DNA of 64,000 nt from Gimesia algae (GTDB lineage Bacteria > Planctomycetota > Planctomycetia > Planctomycetales > Planctomycetaceae), in NCBI RefSeq assembly GCF_007746795.1, contig NZ_CP036343.1:7321029-7385028 (forward strand), in the 5' to 3' direction. Numbering within the stretch: the stretch's first letter is position 1; the number at the start of each line of letters is the position of its first letter. Below the pieces are notes generated by a model. That model was not told where the DNA came from. It was given only the letters and a program-made list of their open reading frames with translations, and did no database searches. The position numbers and the translations under genes were made by a program. Shown one piece after another: positions 39,148-48,646 of the stretch.

Positions 39148-39987
39148 CTACTGCGGTCCGCTCCAGATCCCCTGATACACTTCGACCGCAGGACCTGTCA
39201 TAAACACTTCATCTGTATCAGCCCACTCCAGACGTAAATCGCCACCCGGCAAGTGGATAAGTACATTTCTTTCAGACCGGCCAGTCAGCACTCCCGCGAC
39301 TGCTGAGGCACAGGCGCCTGTGCCACAGGCCTGGGTTTCCCCCGAGCCTCGTTCCCAGACGCGCATCTTCAGCTCGGCTGGTGACACGACTTCAATGAAC
39401 TCGGCGTTTACCCGCCTGGGGAATGCGGGATGGACTTCCACCTGGGGTCCAATGCCGTGCACCCAGTGATCATTCAATTCGTCAACGAAGGTAATGCAGT
39501 GTGGATTTCCCATGGAGACACAGGTCACTTTCAGTGTCTGCCCTCCCACTTCCAGCGGGGCGTTGACCGGGGGATCTCCCGGCAGTAACGTCGGAATCTC
39601 GGCGCTGTTCAGAATCGGTTTCCCCATGTTCACTCGCACCTGACCGACCTTCGATCCAGCCAGCTCCAGGTCGAGGCTGAGCACCCCCGCGCCGGTTTCA
39701 ATTTTTAATGTCTGCTGCTTTGCGATGCCATGATCGTAGACATACTTGGCAACACAACGCACGCCGTTCCCACACATTTCCGACTCACTTCCATCCGCGT
39801 TAAACATCCGCATTTGAGCGTCTGCTTTTTCGGAAGGGCAGATCAGAATCAGTCCATCGGAACCGATACCCGTGTGGCGATCACTGACGGCAACCGCCAG
39901 ACCAGCGATATCCTGTGGTAACGTCTCTTCGAAACAGTTGACGTAAACATAATCGTTGCCGGCCCCGTGCATCTTCGTAAATTTCAT
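39148..39987 (-). CDS. dapF: Diaminopimelate epimerase
   Basis: The 279-residue enzyme interconverts LL- and meso-diaminopimelate in lysine and peptidoglycan synthesis. The two catalytic cysteines are visible: MCGNGVR (Cys72) and ACGTGACAS (Cys221). [12 protein letters not shown] at the N-terminus and GNPHCITFV are also diagnostic. Length is normal. The presence of dapF fits the peptidoglycan now known in Planctomycetes. It is in the same direction as the nuclease gene upstream, with 69 bases between. Confidence 0.96.
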   Translation of the reverse strand: MKFTKMHGAGNDYVYVNCFEETLPQDIAGLAVAVSDRHTGIGSDGLILICPSEKADAQMRMFNADGSESEMCGNGVRCVAKYVYDHGIAKQQTLKIETGAGVLSLDLELAGSKVGQVRVNMGKPILNSAEIPTLLPGDPPVNAPLEVGGQTLKVTCVSMGNPHCITFVDELNDHWVHGIGPQVEVHPAFPRRVNAEFIEVVSPAELKMRVWERGSGETQACGTGACASAVAGVLTGRSERNVLIHLPGGDLRLEWADTDEVFMTGPAVEVYQGIWSGPQ

Positions 39988-40056
39988 TGTCGGTCTTCTA
40001 TTCTCAAAATAAATACAGTCAGTCTCTGCCTTGGTGCTCTGAGTTTGTTTTCCGGT

Positions 40057-41076
40057 TTATTCCGTGGACTTCAGTCCCAGAAAGATGCTGCGGCGGAGCG
40101 CATTGTCTCGACCGGAGAACTCATCTTCGTTGCCGGGCAGGATATTTTCCAGTGTGGTCGCCATCATATGAAATTTGGCGTCGATGTCATCTGCATAGTG
40201 TACCAGTAATGCTTCCGGTGTATGCGGGGCAATCGGCGAACCCCACTCCGGTAAATTCTGATGCGATACAATCATGTGTTCCAGTCGCAGTAAGGTCTCC
40301 GGGTTAAGATCCTCAATCCGAGCGGCATGTTCGCGGACCAGATCCCGGCCCAGCAGGATATGCCCGATCAGTCGCCCAGCAGGTGTATAGCGGGAGCCAT
40401 GCGGACGATATTCCAGTTCGGTCAGTTTACCGATATCGTGCAGAATCGCACCGGCGATAACCAGAGATTTATTCAAAGCAGGCTGCATCTGTTGATAATA
40501 GCCCAGGTATTTGTCAGCCAGAAAACAGGCGGTCTTCGTTACCGATAACACGTGCTCCAGATATCCACCTGTGAAGGCGTGATGATTTTTACTGGCGGCG
40601 GCTATGGTTTTGATCTGATCCTCATACTGCGCCAGAATCTCCAGCACCAGTTTCTGCAGCGGGATCTCCGTGATCTGCTCCCGTGCAATTCCCGTCAGCT
40701 CAGCGAACATGTCTTCACTCGCAAAACGGGAACGCGAATAATACAGCCCCGGATCAAAGCCATCTGCAGTATCATCCGCATTGACAGGCCGGATCCGATC
40801 GATGTCCAGTTGGGGGCCATATTTGCTTTCAGCATAGCGGGCACGGACTTTGTAAAATTCTCCCTCAGCCCATTTGGCTTCGCAATCCTCGAACCAGGGA
40901 GTGTCGCTCCAGACCATGGCCGTCGCAGTGAGTGCATGATCGCGAAACTGGACACGAAAATACGGCTTTCCATCCCGGGTTGTCGCGCGTTCGCGGGAAA
41001 CCAGTAACACGAAGCTGTCAGCGAACTGACCGGGTTCCATTTCGCTCAACAGCATTAATGGGTGAGATTGATTCAT
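40057..41076 (-). CDS. 3'-5' exoribonuclease YhaM-like (OB fold plus HD domain)
   Basis: The 339-residue protein begins at ATG 41076, preceded by AGAGGA; a TTG upstream is rejected. The N-terminal half (about 15-110) is an OB-fold nucleic acid-binding domain. The C-terminal half has the HD metal motifs: GGYLEHVLSVTKTA and GAILHDIGKL, followed by HMIVSHQ. This domain order is that of YhaM/CBF1, a 3'-5' exoribonuclease acting on RNA and single-stranded DNA. A consensus-quality promoter lies upstream. Other HD phosphohydrolases are possible, but the OB fold favours YhaM. Confidence 0.85.
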   Translation of the reverse strand: MNQSHPLMLLSEMEPGQFADSFVLLVSRERATTRDGKPYFRVQFRDHALTATAMVWSDTPWFEDCEAKWAEGEFYKVRARYAESKYGPQLDIDRIRPVNADDTADGFDPGLYYSRSRFASEDMFAELTGIAREQITEIPLQKLVLEILAQYEDQIKTIAAASKNHHAFTGGYLEHVLSVTKTACFLADKYLGYYQQMQPALNKSLVIAGAILHDIGKLTELEYRPHGSRYTPAGRLIGHILLGRDLVREHAARIEDLNPETLLRLEHMIVSHQNLPEWGSPIAPHTPEALLVHYADDIDAKFHMMATTLENILPGNEDEFSGRDNALRRSIFLGLKSTE

Positions 41077-41121
41077 GCAGAAATCCTCTGGCAAACGAGT
41101 CCGAAAATGATACCGTTCATT

Positions 41122-41150
41122 ATTTTAGGCTAGACCCCGGTAGAGTGCAA
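41122..41150 (-). promoter_or_regulatory. Sigma-70 promoter for the YhaM-like gene
   Basis: On the minus strand, TTGCAC (41145-41150) is followed by a 17-base spacer and TAAAAT (41122-41127), placing the start about 40 bases before the ATG. This is the best consensus match in the window. Confidence 0.6.
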
Positions 41151-41222
41151 AACAGTCTGTTCACCAACAGGCAGTAATTCAGGACAAAACAGTCCACTTA
41201 ATCCTGAGGACCATGCCCCCTG

Positions 41223-41269
41223 ATTATCCCCCGGGATTATCCCCCGGTTTGAGGGAAAATCCCCCGGTA
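41223..41269. repeat. Three short tandem repeats with core ATCCCCCGG
   Basis: The segment has ATTATCCCCCGG (41223-41234), GATTATCCCCCGG (41235-41247) and AAATCCCCCGG (about 41257-41268). It is in the intergenic region upstream of the IscA-type gene. It may be a binding-site cluster or a repeat expansion; this cannot be decided from the sequence. Confidence 0.7.
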
Positions 41270-41519
41270 ACGGCTGGATTTACCGTAGAATAAAGTGATA
41301 TAATGCCGTTACTTACAAAAAAGCGTAAGATTCAATCGCTCCCATCAAAAATGCATCTCGGAAAAGATGGCGTTCCTGCTATAATATCAGGAGCGAAAAT
41401 AAGGTGCATTGGCTCACGGATTTCTGGAGCATTTTTGAGATCCGGGACCTTTTTCGACGATTTCAAATATTCAAAGGTAAAGTTACCCAACTATTTTTTA
41501 AAACTGGAGACTTATTTCC

Positions 41520-41852
41520 ATGGCTGTCACAATTACTGAAAATGCTTCCAAAGAACTGAAGCGATATATGGAAGACCAGAAGGTCGCTGAAGGTTCTATG
41601 TTAAGAATCGGAATCTCTTCTGGTGGTTGTAGTGGATTCCAATATGATTTCCGCTTCGTAGATGACGTGGATGAAGAAAAAGATAACCTTTCCGAACAAC
41701 ACGGGATCAAAGTCGTCGTCGACAAAAAAAGCGATCTCTATCTGGACGGCACCACTCTGGACTACTACGAAAGCCTCGAAAAACGCGGTTTTACATTCGA
41801 CAACCCCAACGCGGTCAAATCCTGTGGTTGCGGCAGCAGTTTCTCTGCCTGA
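41520..41852 (+). CDS. Iron-sulfur cluster assembly protein, IscA/ErpA family
   Basis: The 110-residue A-type carrier has the three conserved cysteines: GGCSGF (Cys37) and the C-terminal CGC (102 and 104). It transfers Fe-S clusters to target proteins such as those of the respiratory chain. Start [14 protein letters not shown] is typical, with GGAGA nine bases upstream of the ATG. It is monocistronic, with a good terminator downstream. Whether it is IscA, ErpA or SufA cannot be settled by eye. Confidence 0.93.
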   Translation: MAVTITENASKELKRYMEDQKVAEGSMLRIGISSGGCSGFQYDFRFVDDVDEEKDNLSEQHGIKVVVDKKSDLYLDGTTLDYYESLEKRGFTFDNPNAVKSCGCGSSFSA

Positions 41853-42233
41853 GACGGCTACCCCCTCAGCGACAGAGAATCGCGATTGATTGAGACATGG
41901 AAAGATTTTGCCGAGGAGCAGATAATGCTCCTCGGTTTTCTTTGTTTTACGGCCGCGCCTGTTTACAGTAATAAGTGATGCGAGCCTCGTTCCCAGAGAA
42001 CTGGTTACGGAGAATGGGTCAACAGGGAATCAATCCGTCTCAGCGACGTAAAGATATCACTGCAGAGTCACTTGTGTGGAACGCAGAGTGATGCCTTGCA
42101 GACAGCTCCCCATCAGCGTGTCTACTTTCGGTAGAGAATTCTGTCGGCATCGGTTTGCAGTTGCAGCAGAAGTCTCTCTGAAGTGCAATTCAGATTATTA
42201 TTAACGGAACAACAGACTTAAGGAAGTAAAACC
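41853..42233. other. Intergenic region without a gene
   Basis: Besides the terminator of the IscA-type gene, these 381 bases show no coding frame or recognisable repeat. They precede the SDR gene, whose AAGGAAG ribosome site is evident but whose promoter is not. Confidence 0.6.
41911..41939 (+). terminator. Rho-independent terminator of the IscA-type gene
   Basis: Arms CCGAGGAGC (41911-41919) and GCTCCTCGG (41927-41935) form a perfect 9-bp stem with a 7-base loop, followed by TTTT and further T-rich sequence. It lies about 60 bases after the stop codon. Confidence 0.9.
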
Positions 42234-43016
42234 ATGAAGCTGGAAGGGCGAAATGCGCTCGTAACAGGGGCCTCCCGGGGAATCGGGCGGGGTTGTGCAA
42301 TAGAAATGGCCAAAGCAGGGGCCAACGTCGCCATCAACTATCGCTCTCACCCTGAAGAAGCGGAAGAAGCGGCTGAAGAAGCACGTTCGTACGGCGTAAA
42401 GGCCATCACGATTCAGGCCGATGTCTCCGACCAGAAATCGGTAGAGGCCGCGGTCGCGAAAGTAGCTGAAGAATTTGGCAGTCTGGATCTGTTTGTTTCT
42501 AATTCTGCTTACAGTGATCGTGAGCTGATTCTGGAAGCAGACATGGAAGGCTTCCGGCGAACCATCGATGTCACCATGTGGGGTGCCTTCTTTGGTGTGC
42601 GTGCCGCAGCTGGCCAGATGAAAAAACAAGGTAATGGCGGTTCCATCGTAGTCATCAGTTCGCCTCACGCGGTCATCGCCATTCCGACTTCCGCGGCTTA
42701 CAACATGGCCAAAGCAGCCATCGATCATATGGCACGAACTGCTGCCATCGAATTTGCACAGTATAAGATTCGCGTCAACACCGTACATCCCGGTTGGATT
42801 GATACCCCCGGGGAACGAAAATTCTTCACCGATGAGCAGCTACAGGCTGGTGCAGAAAATATTCCCTGGAAACGCCTGGGAATGCCTAATGAAGTCGGCA
42901 AGCTGGTCACCTTTCTTTCCAGCTCCGATGCAGATTACATGACGGGTGGCACATCGACGATCGATGGTGGGATCAGCCTGCCCTGGTGGTCAAACCGTTC
43001 TGAGGGAGGCCAGTAA
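42234..43016 (+). CDS. SDR-family oxidoreductase (glucose 1-dehydrogenase-like)
   Basis: The 260-residue classical short-chain dehydrogenase has a cofactor motif TGASRGIG (11-18) and a catalytic triad of Ser142 or Ser143, Tyr156 and Lys160 (SAAYNMAK). The C-terminal signature is TGGTSTIDGGISL. The usual NNAG after strand 4 is replaced by VSNSAY. It resembles glucose 1-dehydrogenase or 3-oxoacyl-ACP reductase-type SDRs; the substrate is not predictable. The AAGGAAG site eight bases before ATG is strong. Confidence 0.9.
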   Translation: MKLEGRNALVTGASRGIGRGCAIEMAKAGANVAINYRSHPEEAEEAAEEARSYGVKAITIQADVSDQKSVEAAVAKVAEEFGSLDLFVSNSAYSDRELILEADMEGFRRTIDVTMWGAFFGVRAAAGQMKKQGNGGSIVVISSPHAVIAIPTSAAYNMAKAAIDHMARTAAIEFAQYKIRVNTVHPGWIDTPGERKFFTDEQLQAGAENIPWKRLGMPNEVGKLVTFLSSSDADYMTGGTSTIDGGISLPWWSNRSEGGQ

Positions 43017-43278
43017 CCCCCCGCAAACGGACTCACATGCCAACCTGATTTCCTGCCGGAGCAGAATCTCTCAACTCCTTATTTCATAAAGACTTCAGGT
43101 TGGTCTAGTCCTTTTATCCACCATCAGATACACTATGAGACACCAACGCTGGAGCCTGGGTCTGCGATAAATTTTCGTCTACGCTTCTGATTTGGTCGGG
43201 TTACCACTAAGATCAGCCCCTGAAAAGCGAACACCCCAGATACGTTGAACAGCAAAGGTATTCCCTGAGGATCCTGAA

Positions 43279-44166
43279 ATGACTGAGAGTCAGAAAAAAA
43301 TCGAATTAAAAAATCCGGTAGTTGCCGCGATTCTGGCATTCCTCATTCCAGGTGCAGGACACTTCTATCAGGGAAGAACATTTAAAGCTGCCATCTACTG
43401 TTTCTGTATCCTGAGTACTTTCTTCTGCGGCATGGCATTGGGAGACTGGAAGACCGTGTACTATCAGTCCCGGGAGGGAAAACGAAACCTGGGCTATTTT
43501 GCACAGGTGGGAGTTGGTCTGCCAGCACTTCCCGCACTGATCCAGACTCGACGGTTTAACAAAATGGCATCCCCTAATAATGTTGCGCGACAGGGCGCTG
43601 ATGCCAGCTTTTTTGAATCACACCCCTATCGCATGGAACTTCCTCTGGAAGCACCTTTCCAGGGCACCCTGCTGGATCGCGGCAATGATGGTAATAACAT
43701 CAACGGCAAACTGGACGGTTATATTAAATTGGACACTGTGCCCGGTGAATTTGGACCTGAAGTTTCAGGGACCTTTGAAGGTACCCTGGATAACAAACCG
43801 ATTGAAACGCTACAACTCGCGGACCCTGTGGGGATCGGGCTACCTCTGGGGGGAGATCAGAACCGTCCTCTCGAATGTGCGGTTGTGCGTGAGATCAATG
43901 GGAGACGTACTGATACAGGCCATATTGAAGGCTCAATTCCACGTTCATTCCTGAACTGGTTTGAAATGCCACTCACCGACCATGAGCTGGATGATATCAA
44001 CAAAAAATTAGGGAAACGGTATGAATTTGCTGTGGTTTTCACCTGGATTGCCGGCCTGTTAAACCTGCTGGCTATCTGGGATGCGTTTGAAGGCCCCGCT
44101 TACGGCAGAGGTGATGAAGAAGAATTGAAACCGGATGATAAACAGCCGGAGCCTGTAAAGTCCTGA
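43279..44166 (+). CDS. DUF6677-like membrane protein
   Basis: The 295-residue protein has N-terminal hydrophobic helices with the family-type motif PGAGHFYQGR (about 24-33), a cysteine-containing segment near 43-50, then a large soluble region (about 90-240) and a C-terminal helix (about 250-270, AVVFTWIAGLLNLLAIWDAF). The charged tail ends PEPVKS. I know this as a planctomycete family of unknown function, partly resembling TM2-type proteins. It starts MTESQKK after a GAGGATCC-like stretch. The small gene downstream may be co-transcribed. Confidence 0.7.
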   Translation: MTESQKKIELKNPVVAAILAFLIPGAGHFYQGRTFKAAIYCFCILSTFFCGMALGDWKTVYYQSREGKRNLGYFAQVGVGLPALPALIQTRRFNKMASPNNVARQGADASFFESHPYRMELPLEAPFQGTLLDRGNDGNNINGKLDGYIKLDTVPGEFGPEVSGTFEGTLDNKPIETLQLADPVGIGLPLGGDQNRPLECAVVREINGRRTDTGHIEGSIPRSFLNWFEMPLTDHELDDINKKLGKRYEFAVVFTWIAGLLNLLAIWDAFEGPAYGRGDEEELKPDDKQPEPVKS

Positions 44167-44236
44167 TTCCTCAAATCTCCCTTAACAGTTTGGATTCCAA
44201 GTATCCTGTTTTTATTATAAAAGGTGTTATGAGAAA

Positions 44237-44443
44237 ATGACCGTTTCACTACTTTTTGCCAATCAGGTCAATGCGGTAGTGTATCTGATTCCGCTGCTGG
44301 CAGTGATCAGTCTGGTCTATAACGCCACGCGGTATGAGATACCGCAAATCATTATTCAACGATCGATCAGGTTTTTTTTCACATCTGTTATAATCATGGG
44401 AGCGCTGATGACTTTACTGGCATTGCTTTCGTGGAACCTGTGA
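44237..44443 (+). CDS. Small membrane protein of unknown function
   Basis: The 68-residue protein has two hydrophobic helices (about 12-30 and 45-66) with a charged loop between (YNATRYEIPQIIIQRS). An ATG preceded by a purine-rich stretch begins the frame. It follows the DUF6677-like gene by 70 bases in the same direction and may be part of the same transcript. I cannot name a family. Short length means some risk of overcall. Confidence 0.6.
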   Translation: MTVSLLFANQVNAVVYLIPLLAVISLVYNATRYEIPQIIIQRSIRFFFTSVIIMGALMTLLALLSWNL

Positions 44444-44642
44444 ACAGGCAGGCACCAGTTTTCTGCACCGGATATATCCCGGATCTCGCCATGCTAAAGT
44501 ATGCAGCAGAAACTTTTTGACTTGCTAAAAAAACATTCTCATTTATTTATATTCAATTGCACTTTAGGCAAATGTTGCACATACTCAGACGATTGCGGGG
44601 TTACGGATTCCCTTTCTGCAATTGCGAGGTTGGGATTATTTT

Positions 44643-45746
44643 ATGCAGACCAATGGATTTGCACTGACAGAAGTCGTAGATCTGGCAGATCACACAGATC
44701 TGTTTGAACTATTAGATAATGAAAGTGTCTATACGCTCTCTCACCAGGGTTTCAGCGCGGGTTTTTCCAGCGTGAAAGCGATCAGTCGCTCTACGGGCAT
44801 CGAAACACGACGCCTGCTGCAGCCGGATCTTTCACCACTGGATATCGCGACTGCGATTGCAGAAAAACTGCAACTGACCGTCGGCTTTGACTGGGCTGAC
44901 TGTCCGGCAATCCTGCTGTGCCATTCGCATACCCGCAACCAGTCTGCCCGTCAGCTGTGCGATCAGCTCTCTGAAAAACTGGGGGTCCCCTCCGAGCGAT
45001 TTATCGCCTTAAACTACGGCTGCGTCGGATTTATCGAGCTGCTGAACCGTGCCTCCAGGCTGCTTTTAGACCAGCCCGCCGGCGTGCACATTCCCCTGTT
45101 GACCGTCGAAACCCCCGAACACTGGCATGATTCCTCAGACAAGGCATTCTGCGGGATCGTTTCTGCCGGCGCTACTGGCACGACGTTGTGGAGTGGTCCC
45201 GGACATACCCTGCTGCATGTCGAAACATCAACCGAATATATTCCTGACGAACGCCGAAAAGCAGATATGCCTCTGTTCTGGACCGAACAGGGAGATATGT
45301 ACGACTTCCGGGGACAGCCGGAGCATAAACTCGTCATGCATATGGATGGCGAATCCGTGTTTCTGAACGGCGTTGATCTGATGCTCGAAGCCTGTCTGAA
45401 GTCGTACGAAGAAGTTTCCGGCACAACGGAACGTATTCTGATTGCCCCCCATCAGCCCAGTGGCAAACTGTTAAAAGCCATGATCGCTGCGGCAAAGCAG
45501 ATTCCCATTTCCGCCGACTTCCTCAACAATCTGCCGAACTATGGGAATTCGATCTCATCAACGATTCCCACCATTCTGGCGCGGCTGGATGAAGTGGTGG
45601 AAAATAACGATCATGCTCCTGTGAATCCCGGAGATCTGATCCTGCTGCCCGCAGCAGGCATCTGCATGGATCGCCTGACAGACTCGATGTGTATTGGTCG
45701 TGCGGCATTGAGATGGCAGCCTGGTCGTTACCGGGACGAATCGTAA
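44643..45746 (+). CDS. Beta-ketoacyl-ACP synthase III-like protein (thiolase fold)
   Basis: The 367-residue protein starts at ATG 44643 (MQTNGFALTEV); an in-frame TTG 21 bases upstream is less likely. The catalytic triad of the FabH family is seen: Cys127 (ALNYGCVGF), His270 (IAPHQPSG) and Asn302 (NYGNSISSTIP). The first 120 residues are the matching N-terminal thiolase half. FabH starts fatty acid synthesis, but divergent KAS III enzymes make other products. No acp or fab genes lie beside it. It is convergent with lptB, with only three bases between their stops, so it is a self-contained unit. Confidence 0.82.
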   Translation: MQTNGFALTEVVDLADHTDLFELLDNESVYTLSHQGFSAGFSSVKAISRSTGIETRRLLQPDLSPLDIATAIAEKLQLTVGFDWADCPAILLCHSHTRNQSARQLCDQLSEKLGVPSERFIALNYGCVGFIELLNRASRLLLDQPAGVHIPLLTVETPEHWHDSSDKAFCGIVSAGATGTTLWSGPGHTLLHVETSTEYIPDERRKADMPLFWTEQGDMYDFRGQPEHKLVMHMDGESVFLNGVDLMLEACLKSYEEVSGTTERILIAPHQPSGKLLKAMIAAAKQIPISADFLNNLPNYGNSISSTIPTILARLDEVVENNDHAPVNPGDLILLPAAGICMDRLTDSMCIGRAALRWQPGRYRDES

Positions 45747-45749
45747 GAT

Positions 45750-46532
45750 TCACGCAGCCTCGCGATCAGCACCACGTGTACCGAAGGCTTCCCGCCCTTC
45801 GATGATCGAACCTTTGTCGAACCGTTTCCCAAAATAGAGGGCTTGGGCAGAAGCATCACTGAGCACGGTTTCCGCGTCTCCGCTGACCAGTACCTGTCCA
45901 GCGGAAATGATATAACTGCGGTCGGTAATGGTTAACGTCTCCCGTTCCCGGTGGTCGGTCAGCAGGATCGAAATGCCGTCATCGCGCAGATCAGCGATGA
46001 TGTCCTGAATGTCATGGATCGTGACCGGGTCAATCCCGGTAAAAGGTTCATCGAGCAGGATCAGTTCGGGAGAACTGCCCAGGCAGCGTGCGATTTCCAG
46101 CCGTCGCCTTTCTCCCCCGGACAGTGTGGAAGCAATCTGTTTGCGTTTCGCTGTCAGACCAAACTGGTCCAGCAGTCGGTCAACCGTTTCATGCCTCTGC
46201 TTGCGGGTTACATCCAGAAATTCGAGAATGGCATAAATGTTCTGCTCGATTGAAAGTTTCACAAAGACGCTTTCATCCTGAGGCAGGTAGCCCATGCCTT
46301 GCCGGGCCCGTTTATACATAGGCCACTTCGTCACGTCATTGCCTTCGAGATACACGCGGCCTTTGGTCGGAGCAACCATCCCACAAGCCATACGGAAGGT
46401 GGTCGTTTTGCCGGCTCCGTTCGGGCCGAGCAGCCCGACGATCTCGCCCCGCTCCACGAAGAAGTCGACACCATCCACGGCCCGTTTGCCAGGATAATCT
46501 TTCACCAGACCCACACATTCCAGTAATGCCAT
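45750..46532 (-). CDS. lptB: LPS export ABC transporter ATP-binding protein LptB
   Basis: The 260-residue ATPase begins at ATG 46532, nine bases after a full AAGGAGG site; an earlier ATG is not needed. Walker A is GPNGAGKT (36-43), followed by a Q-loop YLPQDESVF, signature LSGGERRRLEIARCL and Walker B LILLDEP with the LptB-type FTGIDP. LptB powers extraction of lipopolysaccharide from the inner membrane. No lptFG genes lie next to it. A promoter with TTGACA is upstream. The C-terminus extends about 20 residues beyond typical LptB. Confidence 0.92.
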   Translation of the reverse strand: MALLECVGLVKDYPGKRAVDGVDFFVERGEIVGLLGPNGAGKTTTFRMACGMVAPTKGRVYLEGNDVTKWPMYKRARQGMGYLPQDESVFVKLSIEQNIYAILEFLDVTRKQRHETVDRLLDQFGLTAKRKQIASTLSGGERRRLEIARCLGSSPELILLDEPFTGIDPVTIHDIQDIIADLRDDGISILLTDHRERETLTITDRSYIISAGQVLVSGDAETVLSDASAQALYFGKRFDKGSIIEGREAFGTRGADREAA

Positions 46533-46566
46533 CGTACTCGTCCTCCTTGACGAAACCGCAATCAAA

Positions 46567-46578
46567 ACTCACGTGAGT
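46567..46578. repeat. Perfect 12-bp palindrome upstream of lptB
   Basis: ACTCACGTGAGT is fully self-complementary and lies between the lptB start and its promoter. It could be an operator for a dimeric regulator. Confidence 0.4.
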
Positions 46579-46607
46579 GGTGATTCTACTAAATTATGCC
46601 ATTCGGC

Positions 46608-46635
46608 TGAATATCGATTTCAAACACATTGTCAA
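46608..46635 (-). promoter_or_regulatory. Candidate sigma-70 promoter for lptB
   Basis: On the minus strand a perfect TTGACA (46630-46635) is followed by 16 bases and TATTCA (46608-46613). This lets lptB be transcribed separately from the signal peptidase gene upstream, whose stop is only 15 bases away. Confidence 0.5.
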
Positions 46636-46649
46636 AGTATGATATGAGC

Positions 46650-48512
46650 TTACCGGATACGTTTCATCCTGGAAAAATTAGGATAAAAGGGGATCGACAG
46701 TTTGGCATAAGGATCATCAGGATAAACTCCCGGACGCGTTTGATGGTAGAAAAACCGCTTGAGTGGGCCAGCAGTGGGTGAGTAGCCTCGCCCATCATTC
46801 ATAAACGGAATTCCATGTGGCCAGTAGATCATAAAAGCCTTCCCGACCAGAGCAGAACGGGGAACAGCATGCCGGTGCTCTGCCTGACGTGAATTCCCCC
46901 AGAGCCGACTGTCGGCACTGCGGGCGGAGTTATCACCCAGCACAAAGAACTCCTCATCGGACATTTTATCAAACCGGACCTGCTGGCGGTGATCCTCATA
47001 CTGTCGACTCCAGGCAGCAGGATCCCAGAGCAGTTCCCATAAGTGCCTGCGATCGCCGGAGTACTCCTGATTCTGATAATACTCATCCGCGCGATAATAA
47101 ATGTCACGCTGCAGCATGAGATGCGAAACAGTAAATTCGATGCCAACCCCCGTTATACCCGCTGGTGCCAGATCACCCTCGCGGGGTGCTGGTGAAACCG
47201 GAGGCTGGTATTGCGTCGCTGTCCCCAGATCCACTTCAGACCCATTCACCCACAGGCAGAGCCTCTGGTCCACATTCGCTAACATGACGGAATAGCCGCC
47301 CTTCCCTTTGAGCTCTGTTTCAACCGTGGTCAGCTCAGTTTCGACTGGCTCGGGGTTGGGGAAATCCTCCACAAAATACAGTTTGGCCTGACCGGTTTTG
47401 ACATCAAAGCGAACCCGAAAATGTCGATCTCCCCGCATGAGTTCAACCAGCAGCTCGCCTGCTTCTGACTGGATCTCGACATCAAAACTGAGTGTCAGAT
47501 CTCCGACCCAGAATGCGGCGTCGTATGTAAATGCTCCGGAAGAGGACCCACCCGAATAGTTATTGTAAGCTGTGTAATCGCTGATCAGTCGGGACTGGGG
47601 GGGAGAAGAGAGCATCGTCTGTGTGAACAGTTCAGGGTTTTCCTGCAGCAATGCCCATTCCGACTGACGGGGTACGATATGCCGATAGCGGAGCCATTCC
47701 AGTTTTTCGGCTTTGCCCGCTATGCCTTTGAACTGATAAGCCCGCGTTTCACGATCCAGTTCCCAGGTAGACTGCTTGAGGTCTTCAAAGCGCGTCTCAA
47801 CCGGTTTGACCTGTTGCATGGGAGACCAGCGCTCAGGCCAGCCATACTCCAGAATTTCGCGCGGCGGGTAATCATCGTCATAGACGAGCTGCTGAACTGT
47901 CAGTTGTTTGTTTAAATTGTCTTTGCGGAGAATCTGGAACGGTTCTTTTTCATTTTTACGGGCATAGACGTCCCCACGGGAAATCTGAAGTTCTTCACCA
48001 GGCAGTCCGACAAGTCGTTTGATGTAGTTCGTCTGCGAGGCTTCCGGATATTTGAAAACGATCACATCCCAGCGACCGGGATCTCCGTAATCAAAGGGAA
48101 ACTTATTGACGATAATGCGGTCCCCGGTAAAGGGCATGGCATCCTGCAGGTTCGTGTAGTAACGACAGTTCGGGCAGAAGGCACCGGTTACTTTGTTGTC
48201 CGGAAGATAGTACTCGGATTTTTCGACCAGTTCATCGCTGGCTCCCACAGCATACTTCACACCACACTCGGCGCAGTGCAGTTCTTTATGTCGTCCATAC
48301 AGAGTCGGAGCCATCGATCCTGTAGGAATCACGAACGCTTCGGCTGAGTAGGCGCGAAACACAAAAGCAAATACAAGGGCAATAATGATCGATTCTATCG
48401 TATCGCGCATCTCATTGTGGCGACTTTTGCCCTGCTCCGGTTCTGTATTGCTTTTCTCAACCTGCTCATTCGAAACTTTTTTCAGTTTTGCTTTTTCAAT
48501 TTTTTTGGCCAT
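46650..48512 (-). CDS. Signal peptidase I with zinc-ribbon and large beta-sandwich-like insert
   Basis: The protein is 620 residues from ATG 48512 (MAKKIEKAKLKK), against about 200-330 for normal signal peptidase I. A membrane helix (38-58) precedes the nucleophile Ser66 (PTGSMAP). Two CxxC pairs (80/83 and 113/116) form a zinc-ribbon-like insert before the Lys165 block (YIKRLVGLPGE). A region of about 330 residues (about 185-515) then separates this from the conserved GDNSxxSxDSR (526-536). Part of it (about 330-480) reads as a beta-sandwich: SFDVEIQS, GELLVELMRGDRHFRV, LCLWVNG. The enzyme cleaves signal peptides at the outer face of the membrane. It is followed by lptB and preceded by a paralog. 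Confidence 0.9.
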   Translation of the reverse strand: MAKKIEKAKLKKVSNEQVEKSNTEPEQGKSRHNEMRDTIESIIIALVFAFVFRAYSAEAFVIPTGSMAPTLYGRHKELHCAECGVKYAVGASDELVEKSEYYLPDNKVTGAFCPNCRYYTNLQDAMPFTGDRIIVNKFPFDYGDPGRWDVIVFKYPEASQTNYIKRLVGLPGEELQISRGDVYARKNEKEPFQILRKDNLNKQLTVQQLVYDDDYPPREILEYGWPERWSPMQQVKPVETRFEDLKQSTWELDRETRAYQFKGIAGKAEKLEWLRYRHIVPRQSEWALLQENPELFTQTMLSSPPQSRLISDYTAYNNYSGGSSSGAFTYDAAFWVGDLTLSFDVEIQSEAGELLVELMRGDRHFRVRFDVKTGQAKLYFVEDFPNPEPVETELTTVETELKGKGGYSVMLANVDQRLCLWVNGSEVDLGTATQYQPPVSPAPREGDLAPAGITGVGIEFTVSHLMLQRDIYYRADEYYQNQEYSGDRRHLWELLWDPAAWSRQYEDHRQQVRFDKMSDEEFFVLGDNSARSADSRLWGNSRQAEHRHAVPRSALVGKAFMIYWPHGIPFMNDGRGYSPTAGPLKRFFYHQTRPGVYPDDPYAKLSIPFYPNFSRMKRIR

Positions 48513-48646
48513 TGCCGACAACCTGTCAAATCTAAAATGCCCGGACACCTGGTGGATCAAATCGGTGTGTCAGATCTGATCATTCGCTGCGGGCTCTGAT
48601 TTATGAACTGTTTTCTAAATATTTCTGTAAAATAAATGCGTTTCTA

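Larger units (their letters stand above)
41077..41519. other. Intergenic region between divergent genes, with tandem repeats and two promoters
   Basis: These 443 bases contain no gene. The left part holds a strong minus-strand promoter for the YhaM gene. The middle has three near-copies of ATCCCCCGG (about 41225-41269), and the right part has two TATAAT boxes (41299-41304 and 41380-41385) that could serve the IscA-type gene. Confidence 0.65.
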
